A DNA stretch of 64,000 nucleotides from Desulfovibrio litoralis DSM 11393 (GTDB taxonomy: Bacteria > Desulfobacterota > Desulfovibrionia > Desulfovibrionales > Desulfovibrionaceae). The stretch spans positions 35,143-99,142 of the forward strand of contig NZ_FRDI01000004.1 of the NCBI RefSeq assembly GCF_900143255.1, in the 5' to 3' direction. The position numbers and the translations under genes were made by a program. The notes under the pieces are model-generated. The model saw only the letters and a list, made by a program, of their open reading frames with translations. It searched no databases and was not told where the DNA came from. Position 1 is the first letter of the stretch; each line of letters starts with the position of its first letter. Of this stretch, positions 46,429 to 54,564 are shown one piece after another.

Positions 46429-46830
46429 TAAAAGGGATAAAAAAATGTTTTTTTTATAATATATGGAGACGACTTAAAATCATGTTAATTTCGTGGGAGT
46501 GTAGTGTTTAAATAAAAAGTAAAATATAATAAAAATGAATTTTGTTATATGAATAGTTGGAGGCGACCTAAAGAGGTTGATTTCGTGGGAGCGTAGGGAT
46601 TAAATAATAAAGTTATAATAAAAATGTAATTTTATTATATGAATAGTCGGAGACTCCCTAAAGAGGTTGATTTCGTGGGAGCATAGTTTTTAAATATAGT
46701 ACAATAATTAAGTATAATTATTATATATTGTTGTATACGACCTAAAAAGGTCTATCTCGTGGGAGCATATTTTAAATAAAACAAAATATAATAAAAAACA
46801 CTCCCAGTAAAATAAATTCGTGGGAGTGTT
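46400..46830 (+). repeat. Tandem array of TTTCGTGGGAG units with AT hairpins
   Basis: Six boxes of the form TTTCGTGGGAG, the last two diverged, end at 46428, 46499, 46591, 46681, 46765 and 46826, so units are about 60-92 bp. Full units hold GGAGGCGACC, a small ACCT-AAAG-AGGT hairpin, the box, then TATAATAAAAATG / ATTTTATTATA, a stem of about 11 bp. Variation is highest between the hairpins. Confidence 0.75.
46797..46830 (-). terminator. Probable terminator of glmS made from a repeat unit
   Basis: On the minus strand, AACACTCCCA pairs with TGGGAGTGTT around a 14-nt loop and is followed by a T run (TTTTTTATT). It lies 126 nt beyond the glmS stop codon. It is the last degenerate unit of the tandem array. 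Confidence 0.55.
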
Positions 46831-46955
46831 GGGTTTAATTAAAAAATTTATAATAAAAATAAATCTTCGTAGATAAATACAATCAACTTATATGCTAATT
46901 AACTTATCATGCTAATAATATTATATAAATTATAAAAAAACTACGCTATATATTT

Positions 46956-48785
46956 CTACTCTACCGTTACGCTTTTCGCAAGGTTTCTTGGCTGATCAAC
47001 GTCTTTCCCTAGATAATCGGCGACTTCATAACTAAAAAGTTGTAAGGCGGGTAGGGCAATAAATGAATTTAAAACGCCCCAAACTTCCGGAATAATCCAA
47101 AGATTATCCACAGTTGTAAGACTTGTTTTTTCATGGGTTAAGGCAATGACCTTACCTTGGCGAGCTTGAACTTCTTCAATGTTTGATTTTACTTTAGGAA
47201 AAAGACTGTCATTAAAGGCTAAGGCAAAAGTAGGGAAGTCTTGATCAATCAAAGCGATTGGTCCATGTTTCATTTCTCCGGCGGCATAACCTTCGGCATG
47301 AATATAAGAGAGTTCTTTAAGCTTTAAAGCCCCTTCTTCGGCGAGAGGGTAACAAACTCCACGCCCCAAGAAAAAGAAACTTCTTGCACCTGAATAGAGC
47401 AGTGCCAGTTCTTGAGCTTTTTCTCGTAATTTCGGAAGTACTTTGTTGAGTTCTGGTTCAAGCGAACTTAAACCCTCAAGTGCATTTTTTAGAATATCTT
47501 TGTCTAAATTGTTTTGGCGTTTGGCAAAGTAAAGAGCCATTAAGCTAAGAAGGATCATTTGGCTGGTCATTGCCTTGGTTGAGGCAACACTTATTTCAGG
47601 TCCTGCTTGAGTATAAATAGAGGCATTTGCTTCTCTGGCGATAGAAGAACCCACAACGTTGGTTAAAGCAACAACGGGAATACCTTTTGATTTAACTAAA
47701 CGCAAACAAGCCAAAGTATCGGCGGTTTCCCCTGATTGGCTGATGACTAAGACTAAATCATTTTTATTTAAGATAACGTCTCGATAGCGAAATTCGGAAG
47801 CTATTTCTACGGTTACGGGAATTTTTGCCCATGATTCAAACAAGTGTTGTCCCCATAATCCGGCATTGTACGAAGTTCCGCAAGCAACAATATGTAAACG
47901 TTCAGGCGTTGGAAATTCATTTAATTCAGGAAGTTTAACTTCGCTTTTTCCTTTGTCTATACGTCCGACAAGACAATCGCTAATGACTTTTGGCTGTTCA
48001 AATATTTCTTTAAGCATGAAGTGTTTAAATCCACCCTTGCTTGCTGCCTGCATATCCCAGTTAATGCGTTGTACTTTCTTTTCGATTAGACCAAGGTCAG
48101 TAATACTGCGTAATTCCCAACTGTTGGCAGTAATTTTAACGAGTTCGCCATCGTCTAAAAAAACAACATCTCTGGTATAATTTAAAAAGGCAGGTACGTC
48201 GGAAGCGACAAAATTTTCGCCGACTCCCAACCCTAAAATTAAAGGGGCGTGCATTCTGGCTGCTAAAATGCTGTCAGGTTCTTCTTTTGACATGAGGGCA
48301 ACAGCGTAAGCTCCGTGAGCTTTGTTTAAAGCGTTAGCAAAAGCCTGCATTAAGTTGGTTGTATTTTTACGTTCTTCTGAAATAAGGTTTACTAAAACTT
48401 CTGTGTCAGTATCAGAATAAAATTTATATCCTTTAGCGAGAAGATCGTTTTTAAGTTCTTGGAAGTTTTCGATAATTCCGTTGTGAATAATACTTAAACT
48501 ACCATCAAAAGATTTATGAGGGTGAGCGTTACGCTCAACGGGAATACCGTGAGTTGCCCATCTAGTATGACCCATTCCTACAGTCGCAAGGATATTTGGC
48601 GAATTACTGAGTTTTTGTTCAAGAGCATTTAACTTTCCGGCGGCTCTAACAACGTTTAATAATTCATTATTTTGGATAAAAGAAACTCCGGCAGAGTCAT
48701 AACCACGATATTCAAGTCGTCTTAAACCTTCTATGACTACGGGAACAGCCGGTCTGTGTCCTGTGTATGCAATAATTCCACACAT
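46956..48785 (-). CDS. glmS: Glutamine--fructose-6-phosphate aminotransferase
   Basis: A 609-residue enzyme that makes glucosamine 6-phosphate for cell-wall precursors. The N-terminal class II amidotransferase has the nucleophile Cys2 (MCGIIAYTG), then GHTRWATHG, HNGIIEN and SDTDTEV. Two SIS sugar domains follow (VACGTSYNAG, SQSGETADTL, STKAMTSQ), and the end reads DQPRNLAKSVTVE, the invariant C-terminal tail. Length is normal. The 117-bp leader shows no glmS ribozyme. It feeds UDP-GlcNAc to the mur pathway encoded at 10-28 kb. Confidence 0.97.
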   Translation of the reverse strand: MCGIIAYTGHRPAVPVVIEGLRRLEYRGYDSAGVSFIQNNELLNVVRAAGKLNALEQKLSNSPNILATVGMGHTRWATHGIPVERNAHPHKSFDGSLSIIHNGIIENFQELKNDLLAKGYKFYSDTDTEVLVNLISEERKNTTNLMQAFANALNKAHGAYAVALMSKEEPDSILAARMHAPLILGLGVGENFVASDVPAFLNYTRDVVFLDDGELVKITANSWELRSITDLGLIEKKVQRINWDMQAASKGGFKHFMLKEIFEQPKVISDCLVGRIDKGKSEVKLPELNEFPTPERLHIVACGTSYNAGLWGQHLFESWAKIPVTVEIASEFRYRDVILNKNDLVLVISQSGETADTLACLRLVKSKGIPVVALTNVVGSSIAREANASIYTQAGPEISVASTKAMTSQMILLSLMALYFAKRQNNLDKDILKNALEGLSSLEPELNKVLPKLREKAQELALLYSGARSFFFLGRGVCYPLAEEGALKLKELSYIHAEGYAAGEMKHGPIALIDQDFPTFALAFNDSLFPKVKSNIEEVQARQGKVIALTHEKTSLTTVDNLWIIPEVWGVLNSFIALPALQLFSYEVADYLGKDVDQPRNLAKSVTVE

Positions 48786-48902
48786 ATTAAATCCTTATAT
48801 CATTAAATTGTTCAGTGTTTTTGAGTTTAAATTTTTTATTAAGTTTTTATGTTATTTATAATAAACATTAAAATAAGTTAAGCAAAAATTATTTATTCGG
48901 AA

Positions 48903-49811
48903 CTATTTGTTTGGTTCAGAGTTAACGAGTTCTTTAATTCTGCAAATACTGCATAACTCCACCGAAGTTGGATAACCGCATTTTGTGCAGGCTGTTAGCT
49001 TGGTCGTATTTTGTTCATCAGTTTGAAAGGCAGGGCGACCACGCTCTAAAAAACCTTGATAAAAATCAATTTTACGCCCGGGGCTTTCTTCTTCAAGGTT
49101 AAACCAAAAATATTTTAATTTTGTAAAACTCGCACCACGACTATAAGGGCAAGTACTGATATGATGATCTATTTTTTTTAAAAAAGCATAATTTGCAGTT
49201 TCAAACTCAGATAAACGCCAAAGTGGTTTAACTTTTTTAGAAAAACCATTTTCAGCAGGTAGGCTCGGACCTTGGTCTGATAAATAAGCTTTATCCCAAC
49301 GTAGAGTGTTGCTGGTTAATCTGGCGACTTCATCATCTAAATTATGTCCCGTTGCCAAAACATCATAACCGTTTTCGATAGCGATTTTATTAAAAAAATG
49401 TCTTTTAATTTTTCCACAAGCGGAACAAATAGGTCGGTTTAGGCGTTTTTTTATAAAAGGAATCATTAAATTTTCATCTTTTAATTCTTTTATAATGAGC
49501 GGAAGCGAGTGTAATTGACAAAAGTTTTCCACAATACTGCGAGCTTGAACGGAAGAATTTGGAATCCCCAAGTCTATATGAAGCCCGGTTATATTATAAC
49601 CCAAGGCTTTAAGTTCTAACATTAAAGCAAGAGAGTCTTTTCCGCCTGATAATGCTACTAAAATTTTATCATTATGAGTAAAAAGTTTGTGTTGTCTTAT
49701 ACCTTTTTCTACTTGATTAGTAAAAAAGCGTAAAAAACAAGGTTCACAAAAACCGGCATGATGACTAGGAAGAGAGACAACGGCTTTTTCTTTACAGGCT
49801 GTACATTTCAT
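48903..49811 (-). CDS. TtuA/Ncs6-type tRNA 2-thiolation enzyme
   Basis: A 302-residue adenylating enzyme. An N-terminal zinc ribbon (CTACKEKAVV...FCEPC), PP-loop LVALSGGKDSLAL (about residue 53), a cysteine pair in ICSACGKIKR (about 133), GHNLDDEV (about 155), a Cys in STCPYSR and a C-terminal zinc ribbon (CTKCGYP...CSIC) match the TtuA/Ncs6/Ctu1 group, which often bind a 4Fe-4S cluster. These enzymes put sulfur on U34 or U54 of tRNA from a ubiquitin-like sulfur carrier. The gene just upstream encodes such a carrier, 3 bp away, so the two form an operon. Confidence 0.88.
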   Translation of the reverse strand: MKCTACKEKAVVSLPSHHAGFCEPCFLRFFTNQVEKGIRQHKLFTHNDKILVALSGGKDSLALMLELKALGYNITGLHIDLGIPNSSVQARSIVENFCQLHSLPLIIKELKDENLMIPFIKKRLNRPICSACGKIKRHFFNKIAIENGYDVLATGHNLDDEVARLTSNTLRWDKAYLSDQGPSLPAENGFSKKVKPLWRLSEFETANYAFLKKIDHHISTCPYSRGASFTKLKYFWFNLEEESPGRKIDFYQGFLERGRPAFQTDEQNTTKLTACTKCGYPTSVELCSICRIKELVNSEPNK

Positions 49812-49814
49812 ATT

Positions 49815-50057
49815 TTAACCCTCTGAGATAACTTTGCGAATTGTGATATGGTCGTTAGTAAGAATGCGGTCGTCAGGGGTTAAAAGCTCCGTATTGTTTC
49901 TGATTGCCAAAGCCATGCCGGCTCTTAAACCTAGTTTATTAAAAAGCTGTAAAACTGTTTTAGGGCGAGGAAATTCCTGTGTTTTGTCTGATGGTAAAAT
50001 AGTTAATGTAATAAGAGGCTTCTCGAATTTTGTATATTTAAGTTCTTTTTGATCCAT
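49815..50057 (-). CDS. MoaD/ThiS-like sulfur carrier, TtuB-type
   Basis: An 80-residue beta-grasp protein. The middle, VLQLFNKLGLRAGMALAIRNNTELLTPDDRIL, is the ThiS/MoaD helix and loop (given here only as motif blocks: VLQLFNKLGL, MALAIRNNTEL, LLTPDDRI). Its partner gene 3 bp downstream is TtuA-like, so it should carry the thiocarboxylate used for tRNA thiolation. The chain ends VISEG, so the last two residues are Glu-Gly, not the usual Gly-Gly that an E1-like enzyme activates. No ATG Shine-Dalgarno is obvious. Family call by fold pattern and context. Confidence 0.75.
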   Translation of the reverse strand: MDQKELKYTKFEKPLITLTILPSDKTQEFPRPKTVLQLFNKLGLRAGMALAIRNNTELLTPDDRILTNDHITIRKVISEG

Positions 50058-50203
50058 ATATTTAAAATCTTTATATTTTTAGTTAAACTGTGTATAAATA
50101 ATGTATGTTTTGTAATTGTCTTGTTTAAGAATAAAACGATACTGTTGATAGTTTTTCTTTAAATGACTTTGCCTGACTAAGCAAGCATTAGTATCATAAA
50201 ATA

Positions 50204-50385
50204 AGAGCATTGCAAAACTCAGTTTTGCGTGTTTTTTCATCGTTTTTCACTCCTTATAAAACATCTAAAACCACAAAAAACCACTAATTTTACAGGAAAA
50301 TTAAATTTTCTCTTTAAGCACTAATGCATGTTTTTTGGAGTGTCTTCTTAGTGGAAGCCACTTTTAGGCTATTATACAATAGTCT
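50204..50385. mobile_element. MITE-like inverted-repeat element, copy 3
   Basis: A 182-bp element alignable along its length with copy 1 at 3698: left end AGAGCATTGCAAAAC, right end TATTATACAATAGTCT, shared core CCACTAATTTTACAGGAAAA and GGAGTGTCTT...GGAAGCCACTTT. Its inner GTTTTATGCT hairpin has decayed. It ends 110 bp upstream of the response regulator gene. The rest of the gap 50058-50495 shows nothing else. Confidence 0.7.
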
Positions 50386-50495
50386 AAAAATATTTTCAGT
50401 TGTGTATTGTTGTTTTCTTATATTGGTGTTATATGTAAAATGTGTTATAAGAAAATAATTTTAACTTATAAAAATGAGACGAAAAGGGGGAAGTT

Positions 50496-50870
50496 ATGAA
50501 TAAGCGACATAAAATATTAGTTGTTGATGATGAAAAACATATTCGCATGTTGTATCAAGACGAACTTGAAACAGATGGCTATCTTGTTGCCACAAGTGAT
50601 GGCTCTGAACCTATTTTAGCAGTAATCACACGAGAAAAACCCGAACTTGTTATTTTAGATATTCGTATTGAGCCAAATACTTCAGGGCTTGACTTGTTGC
50701 AAGAAATCAGAGCAAACGAAGCAACCAAAGAGTTGCCCGTTATTTTAAGTACTGCTTATGACAGCTTTCAATATGATTTAAAATCTATTGCTGCTGATTG
50801 TTATGTTGTAAAGTCAGTTGACTTGAGTGAATTAAAGGTTAAAATTAAATCACTGTTAAAAGCAAAATAA
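50496..50870 (+). CDS. Single-domain response regulator (CheY-like)
   Basis: A 124-residue receiver with no output domain: acidic pair in VVDDEKHIRML, phospho-acceptor Asp in VILDIRIEP (about residue 53), switch Thr replaced within LPVILSTAYDS (Ser-Thr present), and Lys in YVVKSVDL near the end. It could act by protein contact in a phosphorelay, for instance with a hybrid kinase. A strong purine-rich site, AAAAGGGGGAAG, precedes ATG 50496. No kinase is adjacent. Confidence 0.9.
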   Translation: MNKRHKILVVDDEKHIRMLYQDELETDGYLVATSDGSEPILAVITREKPELVILDIRIEPNTSGLDLLQEIRANEATKELPVILSTAYDSFQYDLKSIAADCYVVKSVDLSELKVKIKSLLKAK

Positions 50871-50988
50871 AGATTAAATAAACATTGCTTTAATTTTGAG
50901 TTTCTCTATTATATTGCTTGGTTGTTTATTATTGGCGTTTTGCTGTCTATTGTTTCTATCATTTTTTTGACTGTTATTTTGGTATTGT

Positions 50989-51642
50989 ATGGATTTTAAT
51001 ATAAATATAGAACGTATTCTATTGATGATATTCCCCATGTTGGTTGGAACTATCTTGCATGAATTGGCACACGCCTTTGCGGCTTATAAACTCGGCGACC
51101 CAACAGCAAAACATTATGGGCGGTTAACCTTAAACCCTATCGCACATTTAGACAAAGCCGGTTCTCTGGTCTTTATTGTTACGGCTCTTTTTGCCCCTTT
51201 TGCTTTTGGCTGGGCAAAGCCTGTTCCTATTGACCCTCGTTATTTTAAAAATCGCCGATTAGATGAGATTATTGTTTCTGTTGCCGGTCCTCTTACGAAT
51301 TTTTTGGTTGCTTTTGCCTTTTTTATATTTTTGGTGCTGAGTGGCGGCAAACTGTCATTTGACAATAATGAACATTGGTATCAAAACATGCTCTCTTTTG
51401 GTGTAGTTGTTAATATCACTTTAGGGTGGTTTAATTTATTTCCTCTTCCGCCTTTAGACGGCAGCCATATTTTAGCCAATATCTTGCCTCGTAATCTTGC
51501 CATTGAGTATGAAAAGCTTGCCGGTTATTCCATGATTATTTTAATGCTTTTGTTGATCACTGATGTTTTTAGTGCAATCATGCGACCTTTGATTTTTAGC
51601 ACTATTGATGTCTTTGAGGTGCTAATCTCCTATATTCTTTAA
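50989..51642 (+). CDS. Site-2 protease family (M50) membrane metalloprotease
   Basis: A 217-residue protein with about five membrane helices. The zinc motif HELAH (His24, Glu25, His28) sits in the first helix and the third ligand is in LPPLDGSHIL (about residue 155). It lacks PDZ and CBS domains, so it belongs to the small YwhC/FtsX-side group of S2P proteases that cut membrane proteins. Substrate unknown. Its 3' end overlaps the convergent Rho-like gene by 21 bp. Confidence 0.9.
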   Translation: MDFNINIERILLMIFPMLVGTILHELAHAFAAYKLGDPTAKHYGRLTLNPIAHLDKAGSLVFIVTALFAPFAFGWAKPVPIDPRYFKNRRLDEIIVSVAGPLTNFLVAFAFFIFLVLSGGKLSFDNNEHWYQNMLSFGVVVNITLGWFNLFPLPPLDGSHILANILPRNLAIEYEKLAGYSMIILMLLLITDVFSAIMRPLIFSTIDVFEVLISYIL

Positions 51643-52857
51643 GAGATATTTTAAGCCTTCGATGTGAGATAATTTTTTTAAGTTAAGGCGTAACTCTTGA
51701 TTTTTTTCGTGTCTTTTATCGCCGATGATGAGTTCTTCTTTTTTGGTAAAGCTGTAACTAAAATCAATTGCCGGTGAAACACCTTGTTCGGCGAGTTCTG
51801 CGTTTAAGTAAATATATGCGTTTGCCATTGGCTCTAACTCTTCAAAGATCACTTGTTCGCTTATGTGTTCAGTGTTTGAACAGGCTGTTGCGAGTATTGT
51901 AATGCTTCCGCCTTGTTCTAAGTTTCTGGCACTGCCAAATATTTTTTTGGCTTTTTGTATGGCGAGAGCTTCTATTCCGCCACTTAAAGTTTTTGTTCCA
52001 ACTGAGGAAAACGCATTATAGGCTTTTGTTAGTTTTGTGATTGAATCTAACATGATAATAATGTTTTCTTTTCTCTCGGCTTTTCTTTTGGCTTTTTCCG
52101 TAAGCATTTCAACAACGGAGATATGTTTTTGCGGAATTTCGTCAAAACATGAAGATATAAACTCAATATTTTTAATTTCTTTCACTTTTTGTTTGAGTTC
52201 ATTAATGTCTTCGGGGCTTTGATCTATCATTATTAAAAACACGGTGGTATCAGGCTGGCAGGCTGCAACTGCAATAGCTAATTGTTGAAATAGTATTGAG
52301 TTAACACTTGCATTTTCACCATGAATGATACAGCGTTGTCCAAAACCCAAGGGTAAGATGTTTTCCAATAGGTGGTTTACCGTGCTACCTTTTGAGTTAT
52401 TTGAAAGTTTGAGTTGCTCGGTTGGATAAATAGCAGTTAATGATTCAAAGGGAGTTAGCGTTTTTGCTTCTTCGGGTTGTCTTTCGGCGATACTTGAAAT
52501 TTTTAAAAGGGCAAAATAGCGTTCTCCCTCTCTCGGAGGGCGAATTTCCCCAACAATATATTCCCCTTTACGCAGAGAAAATAAGCGAATTTGAGACGGA
52601 GAAATATATATATCGTCGTGGCTTGGTTGATATGTGGCTAAAGAAGAACGCAAAAATCCAAAGCCATCAGGTAATATTTCTAAATATCCCTCGCTATACA
52701 TGCTGATATTGAGTTCAAAGTTGCGTCTGGTAATAAACAAGATAAGATCTTGTTTGGAATAATTTACAACCTGTTCTCGTTCAGCATCACGGGCAAGTTC
52801 TGAGGCTAAGTGAATTAACTCTTGGGTTGATTTATTTTTTAATTCTGTAAGATTCAT
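51622..52857 (-). CDS. Rho-like protein with degenerate ATPase site
   Basis: A 411-residue homologue of termination factor Rho. The N-terminal RNA-binding half is well kept (MNLTELKNKSTQELIHLASE; ILPDGFGFLRS, DDIYISPSQIR, RPPREGERYFALLK). In the hexameric ATPase half, the P-loop position reads HGENASVNS (179-187) where Rho has a GKT-type loop; LIDERPEE becomes MIDQSPED (about 210-217); the arginine-finger segment reads TKKEEL in place of TRKEEL; and EKRVFPAID becomes EQGVSPAID. Walker B (MLDSIT, 269-273) remains. By these changes ATP hydrolysis is unlikely, so it may be a regulator or non-catalytic partner of a true Rho. GAGG lies about 7 nt before ATG 52857, which also gives the family N terminus. 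Confidence 0.85.
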   Translation of the reverse strand: MNLTELKNKSTQELIHLASELARDAEREQVVNYSKQDLILFITRRNFELNISMYSEGYLEILPDGFGFLRSSLATYQPSHDDIYISPSQIRLFSLRKGEYIVGEIRPPREGERYFALLKISSIAERQPEEAKTLTPFESLTAIYPTEQLKLSNNSKGSTVNHLLENILPLGFGQRCIIHGENASVNSILFQQLAIAVAACQPDTTVFLIMIDQSPEDINELKQKVKEIKNIEFISSCFDEIPQKHISVVEMLTEKAKRKAERKENIIIMLDSITKLTKAYNAFSSVGTKTLSGGIEALAIQKAKKIFGSARNLEQGGSITILATACSNTEHISEQVIFEELEPMANAYIYLNAELAEQGVSPAIDFSYSFTKKEELIIGDKRHEKNQELRLNLKKLSHIEGLKYLLKNIGD

Positions 52858-53160
52858 TGTTGACCTCAAAACATTAAGCATGATTCCGATAATTATTTAC
52901 ATTAATATATTTAAAAAGATTATGCTTTTATATCGGGTACTGTCAAGAAAAGAAGTGAAAAAAGCTGTGTTTTAAATTAGGTTGTTGTTATTAAAAACTT
53001 TTTTATCTAACTACATAATTAAACTTAGCTAAATTTTTTCTTTGAAGAATAAAAATAAATAGTATAAACTGGTTTTTTAATTTACTAAGGCTGTTGTTTA
53101 ACTCTTTATGTAGTTTTTTAAATTAATATTATTAAATATTTCAATAGATACGGAGAATAT
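52858..53160. other. Gene-free gap before rpiB
   Basis: AT-rich sequence of about 300 bp between the Rho-like gene and rpiB, divergent, so it should hold two promoters. I see no confident box, hairpin, RNA gene or conserved frame. A 71-codon minus-strand frame overlapping rpiB has no ribosome site. Confidence 0.4.
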
Positions 53161-53610
53161 ATGAGTAGGGTTTTTACTGTTTTTATTGCTTCTGATCATG
53201 CCGGTTTTGAGTTGAAAAAAATATTGTCTGAATATTTGATCGAAAACGGACATACTGTTGTCGGCTTTGGTGCAAACGACGGAACAAGTTGTGATTATCC
53301 GCCTATTGCCCAAGAACTTTGCTCTGAACTTTTAAAACATCAAAACACAGATCAAAACTGTTTTGGTGTTTTAATTTGTGGAACGGGAATAGGTATGAGC
53401 ATTACCGCAAACCGCATAAAAGGCATAAGAGCCGCTCTTTGCACGCATGAGTTTCACGCTAAAGCAAGCAGGGAACATAATGATGCTAACGTGATTTGTC
53501 TTGGTGAACGTATAAGCGGGGTAGGGCTTGCCTTATCAATGCTTGAAACGTTTATGAATACAAGCTTTGCAGACGGCAGGCATAAAAGACGTATTGATTT
53601 AATTGATTAA
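53161..53610 (+). CDS. rpiB: Ribose-5-phosphate isomerase B
   Basis: A 149-residue RpiB/LacAB-type isomerase that interconverts ribose 5-phosphate and ribulose 5-phosphate. It shows IASDHAGFELKK at the start, the Cys in GTSCDYPPIA, the anion hole GVLICGTGIGMSI (about residue 73), the His in CTHEFHAKASREHNDANV (about 100) and LGERI. AAGG-poor but AGATACGGAG lies before ATG 53161. The ribulose 5-phosphate formed is the RibB substrate. Confidence 0.95.
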   Translation: MSRVFTVFIASDHAGFELKKILSEYLIENGHTVVGFGANDGTSCDYPPIAQELCSELLKHQNTDQNCFGVLICGTGIGMSITANRIKGIRAALCTHEFHAKASREHNDANVICLGERISGVGLALSMLETFMNTSFADGRHKRRIDLID

Positions 53611-53690
53611 GACATAGTTAATGTATTTTGTTGTATGATTTATTATATTTTTTATTTTATCTTATAATCTAACTGTCTTTATTTTAAAAT

Positions 53691-54488
53691 ATGTGGTGTT
53701 TTATGCATTTTATTAATAAAACTTTAAATAAATTTGATCTTGCATTAACTCGGCGTAGTCGTATTGCGGCAACAGAACAACAACTAAAAGAAATAAATAA
53801 GACAAAAGCAATAATGAAATATTTTGCAGTGGATTTTGTTGTTAGTGTAGGTAGTGCTTGTAGGACAGCATTTTATTTGCGAGAAGCTGGTTTAAGGCAA
53901 TGCACTAACCCATTAGATTGGATGTATCGTTATTCATTGAATTCTGTTTTAGATCTCTTTAAAACAGAATTTAATAGTTTTTTTGTTGATGTAGAAGATA
54001 TTACTCCACCAAAAGAATCTCAAGATAGACATATTCGAGACAAGACTACTGGCATGATTTCTTTACATGACTTTTCTCAAGCAAATAGCATTAATGATGA
54101 ACTAGAATCGTTTCATAAAAACATGGAACGTAGATTCAGGCGAATGCAAAAGTGTATATTGTTATCAGATAAAGTGTTGTTTGTATGTAATAGACAAGAT
54201 TCTGAGGAATCATTATTGTCTTTTATAACTTCTGTTTATGAAATGTATAAAGTGCCGTGTGTTCTTTTAAATATTAGGCATTCTACAGAACTCAGTGGTT
54301 ATTTTGTAAAAAATATAAATAACGATATAACTTTTATAGAATATACATTTAATGACATTCATGCTGATGGTTCAGATCCTATAATTAATAAATGCTTTTG
54401 GCATGGCAACAAGTCTTTATGGATTCCAATAATGAATACTATAACTATTTCAAATAAATTAAACTCTTTTATTCGTGATTTTCAATGA
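53691..54488 (+). CDS. DUF1796 family putative papain-like cysteine peptidase
   Basis: A 265-residue protein. After an N-terminal helix, VSVGSACRTAFYLREAGLRQ (about residue 52) and TNPLDWMYRYSLN match the opening of DUF1796 proteins, where the Cys is the proposed nucleophile. A later FVCNRQDS and a C-terminal WHGNKSLW are compatible. These proteins are predicted papain-like peptidases, often near cell-surface glycan genes; no function is proven. It has no signal peptide and no glycan genes beside it. The start is uncertain: ATG 53691 or 53703, neither with a good ribosome site. Its AT content is somewhat above that of its neighbours. Confidence 0.75.
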   Translation: MWCFMHFINKTLNKFDLALTRRSRIAATEQQLKEINKTKAIMKYFAVDFVVSVGSACRTAFYLREAGLRQCTNPLDWMYRYSLNSVLDLFKTEFNSFFVDVEDITPPKESQDRHIRDKTTGMISLHDFSQANSINDELESFHKNMERRFRRMQKCILLSDKVLFVCNRQDSEESLLSFITSVYEMYKVPCVLLNIRHSTELSGYFVKNINNDITFIEYTFNDIHADGSDPIINKCFWHGNKSLWIPIMNTITISNKLNSFIRDFQ

Positions 54489-54564
54489 TGTTAATATTAG
54501 AATAGGCATAAATCATAATTTCAAAAAACAAAAAAAAATTAAAAGATCAAAGGTACCAACAGCT

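Noticed and set aside
46400..46830. Possible CRISPR from the TTTCGTGGGAG boxes
   Set aside because: Spacings vary from 61 to 92 bp and the sequence between boxes is itself repeated, so there are no unique spacers.
48786..48902. glmS ribozyme
   Set aside because: The 117-bp leader is AT-rich and has none of the conserved catalytic core; the ribozyme is also mainly known from Firmicutes.
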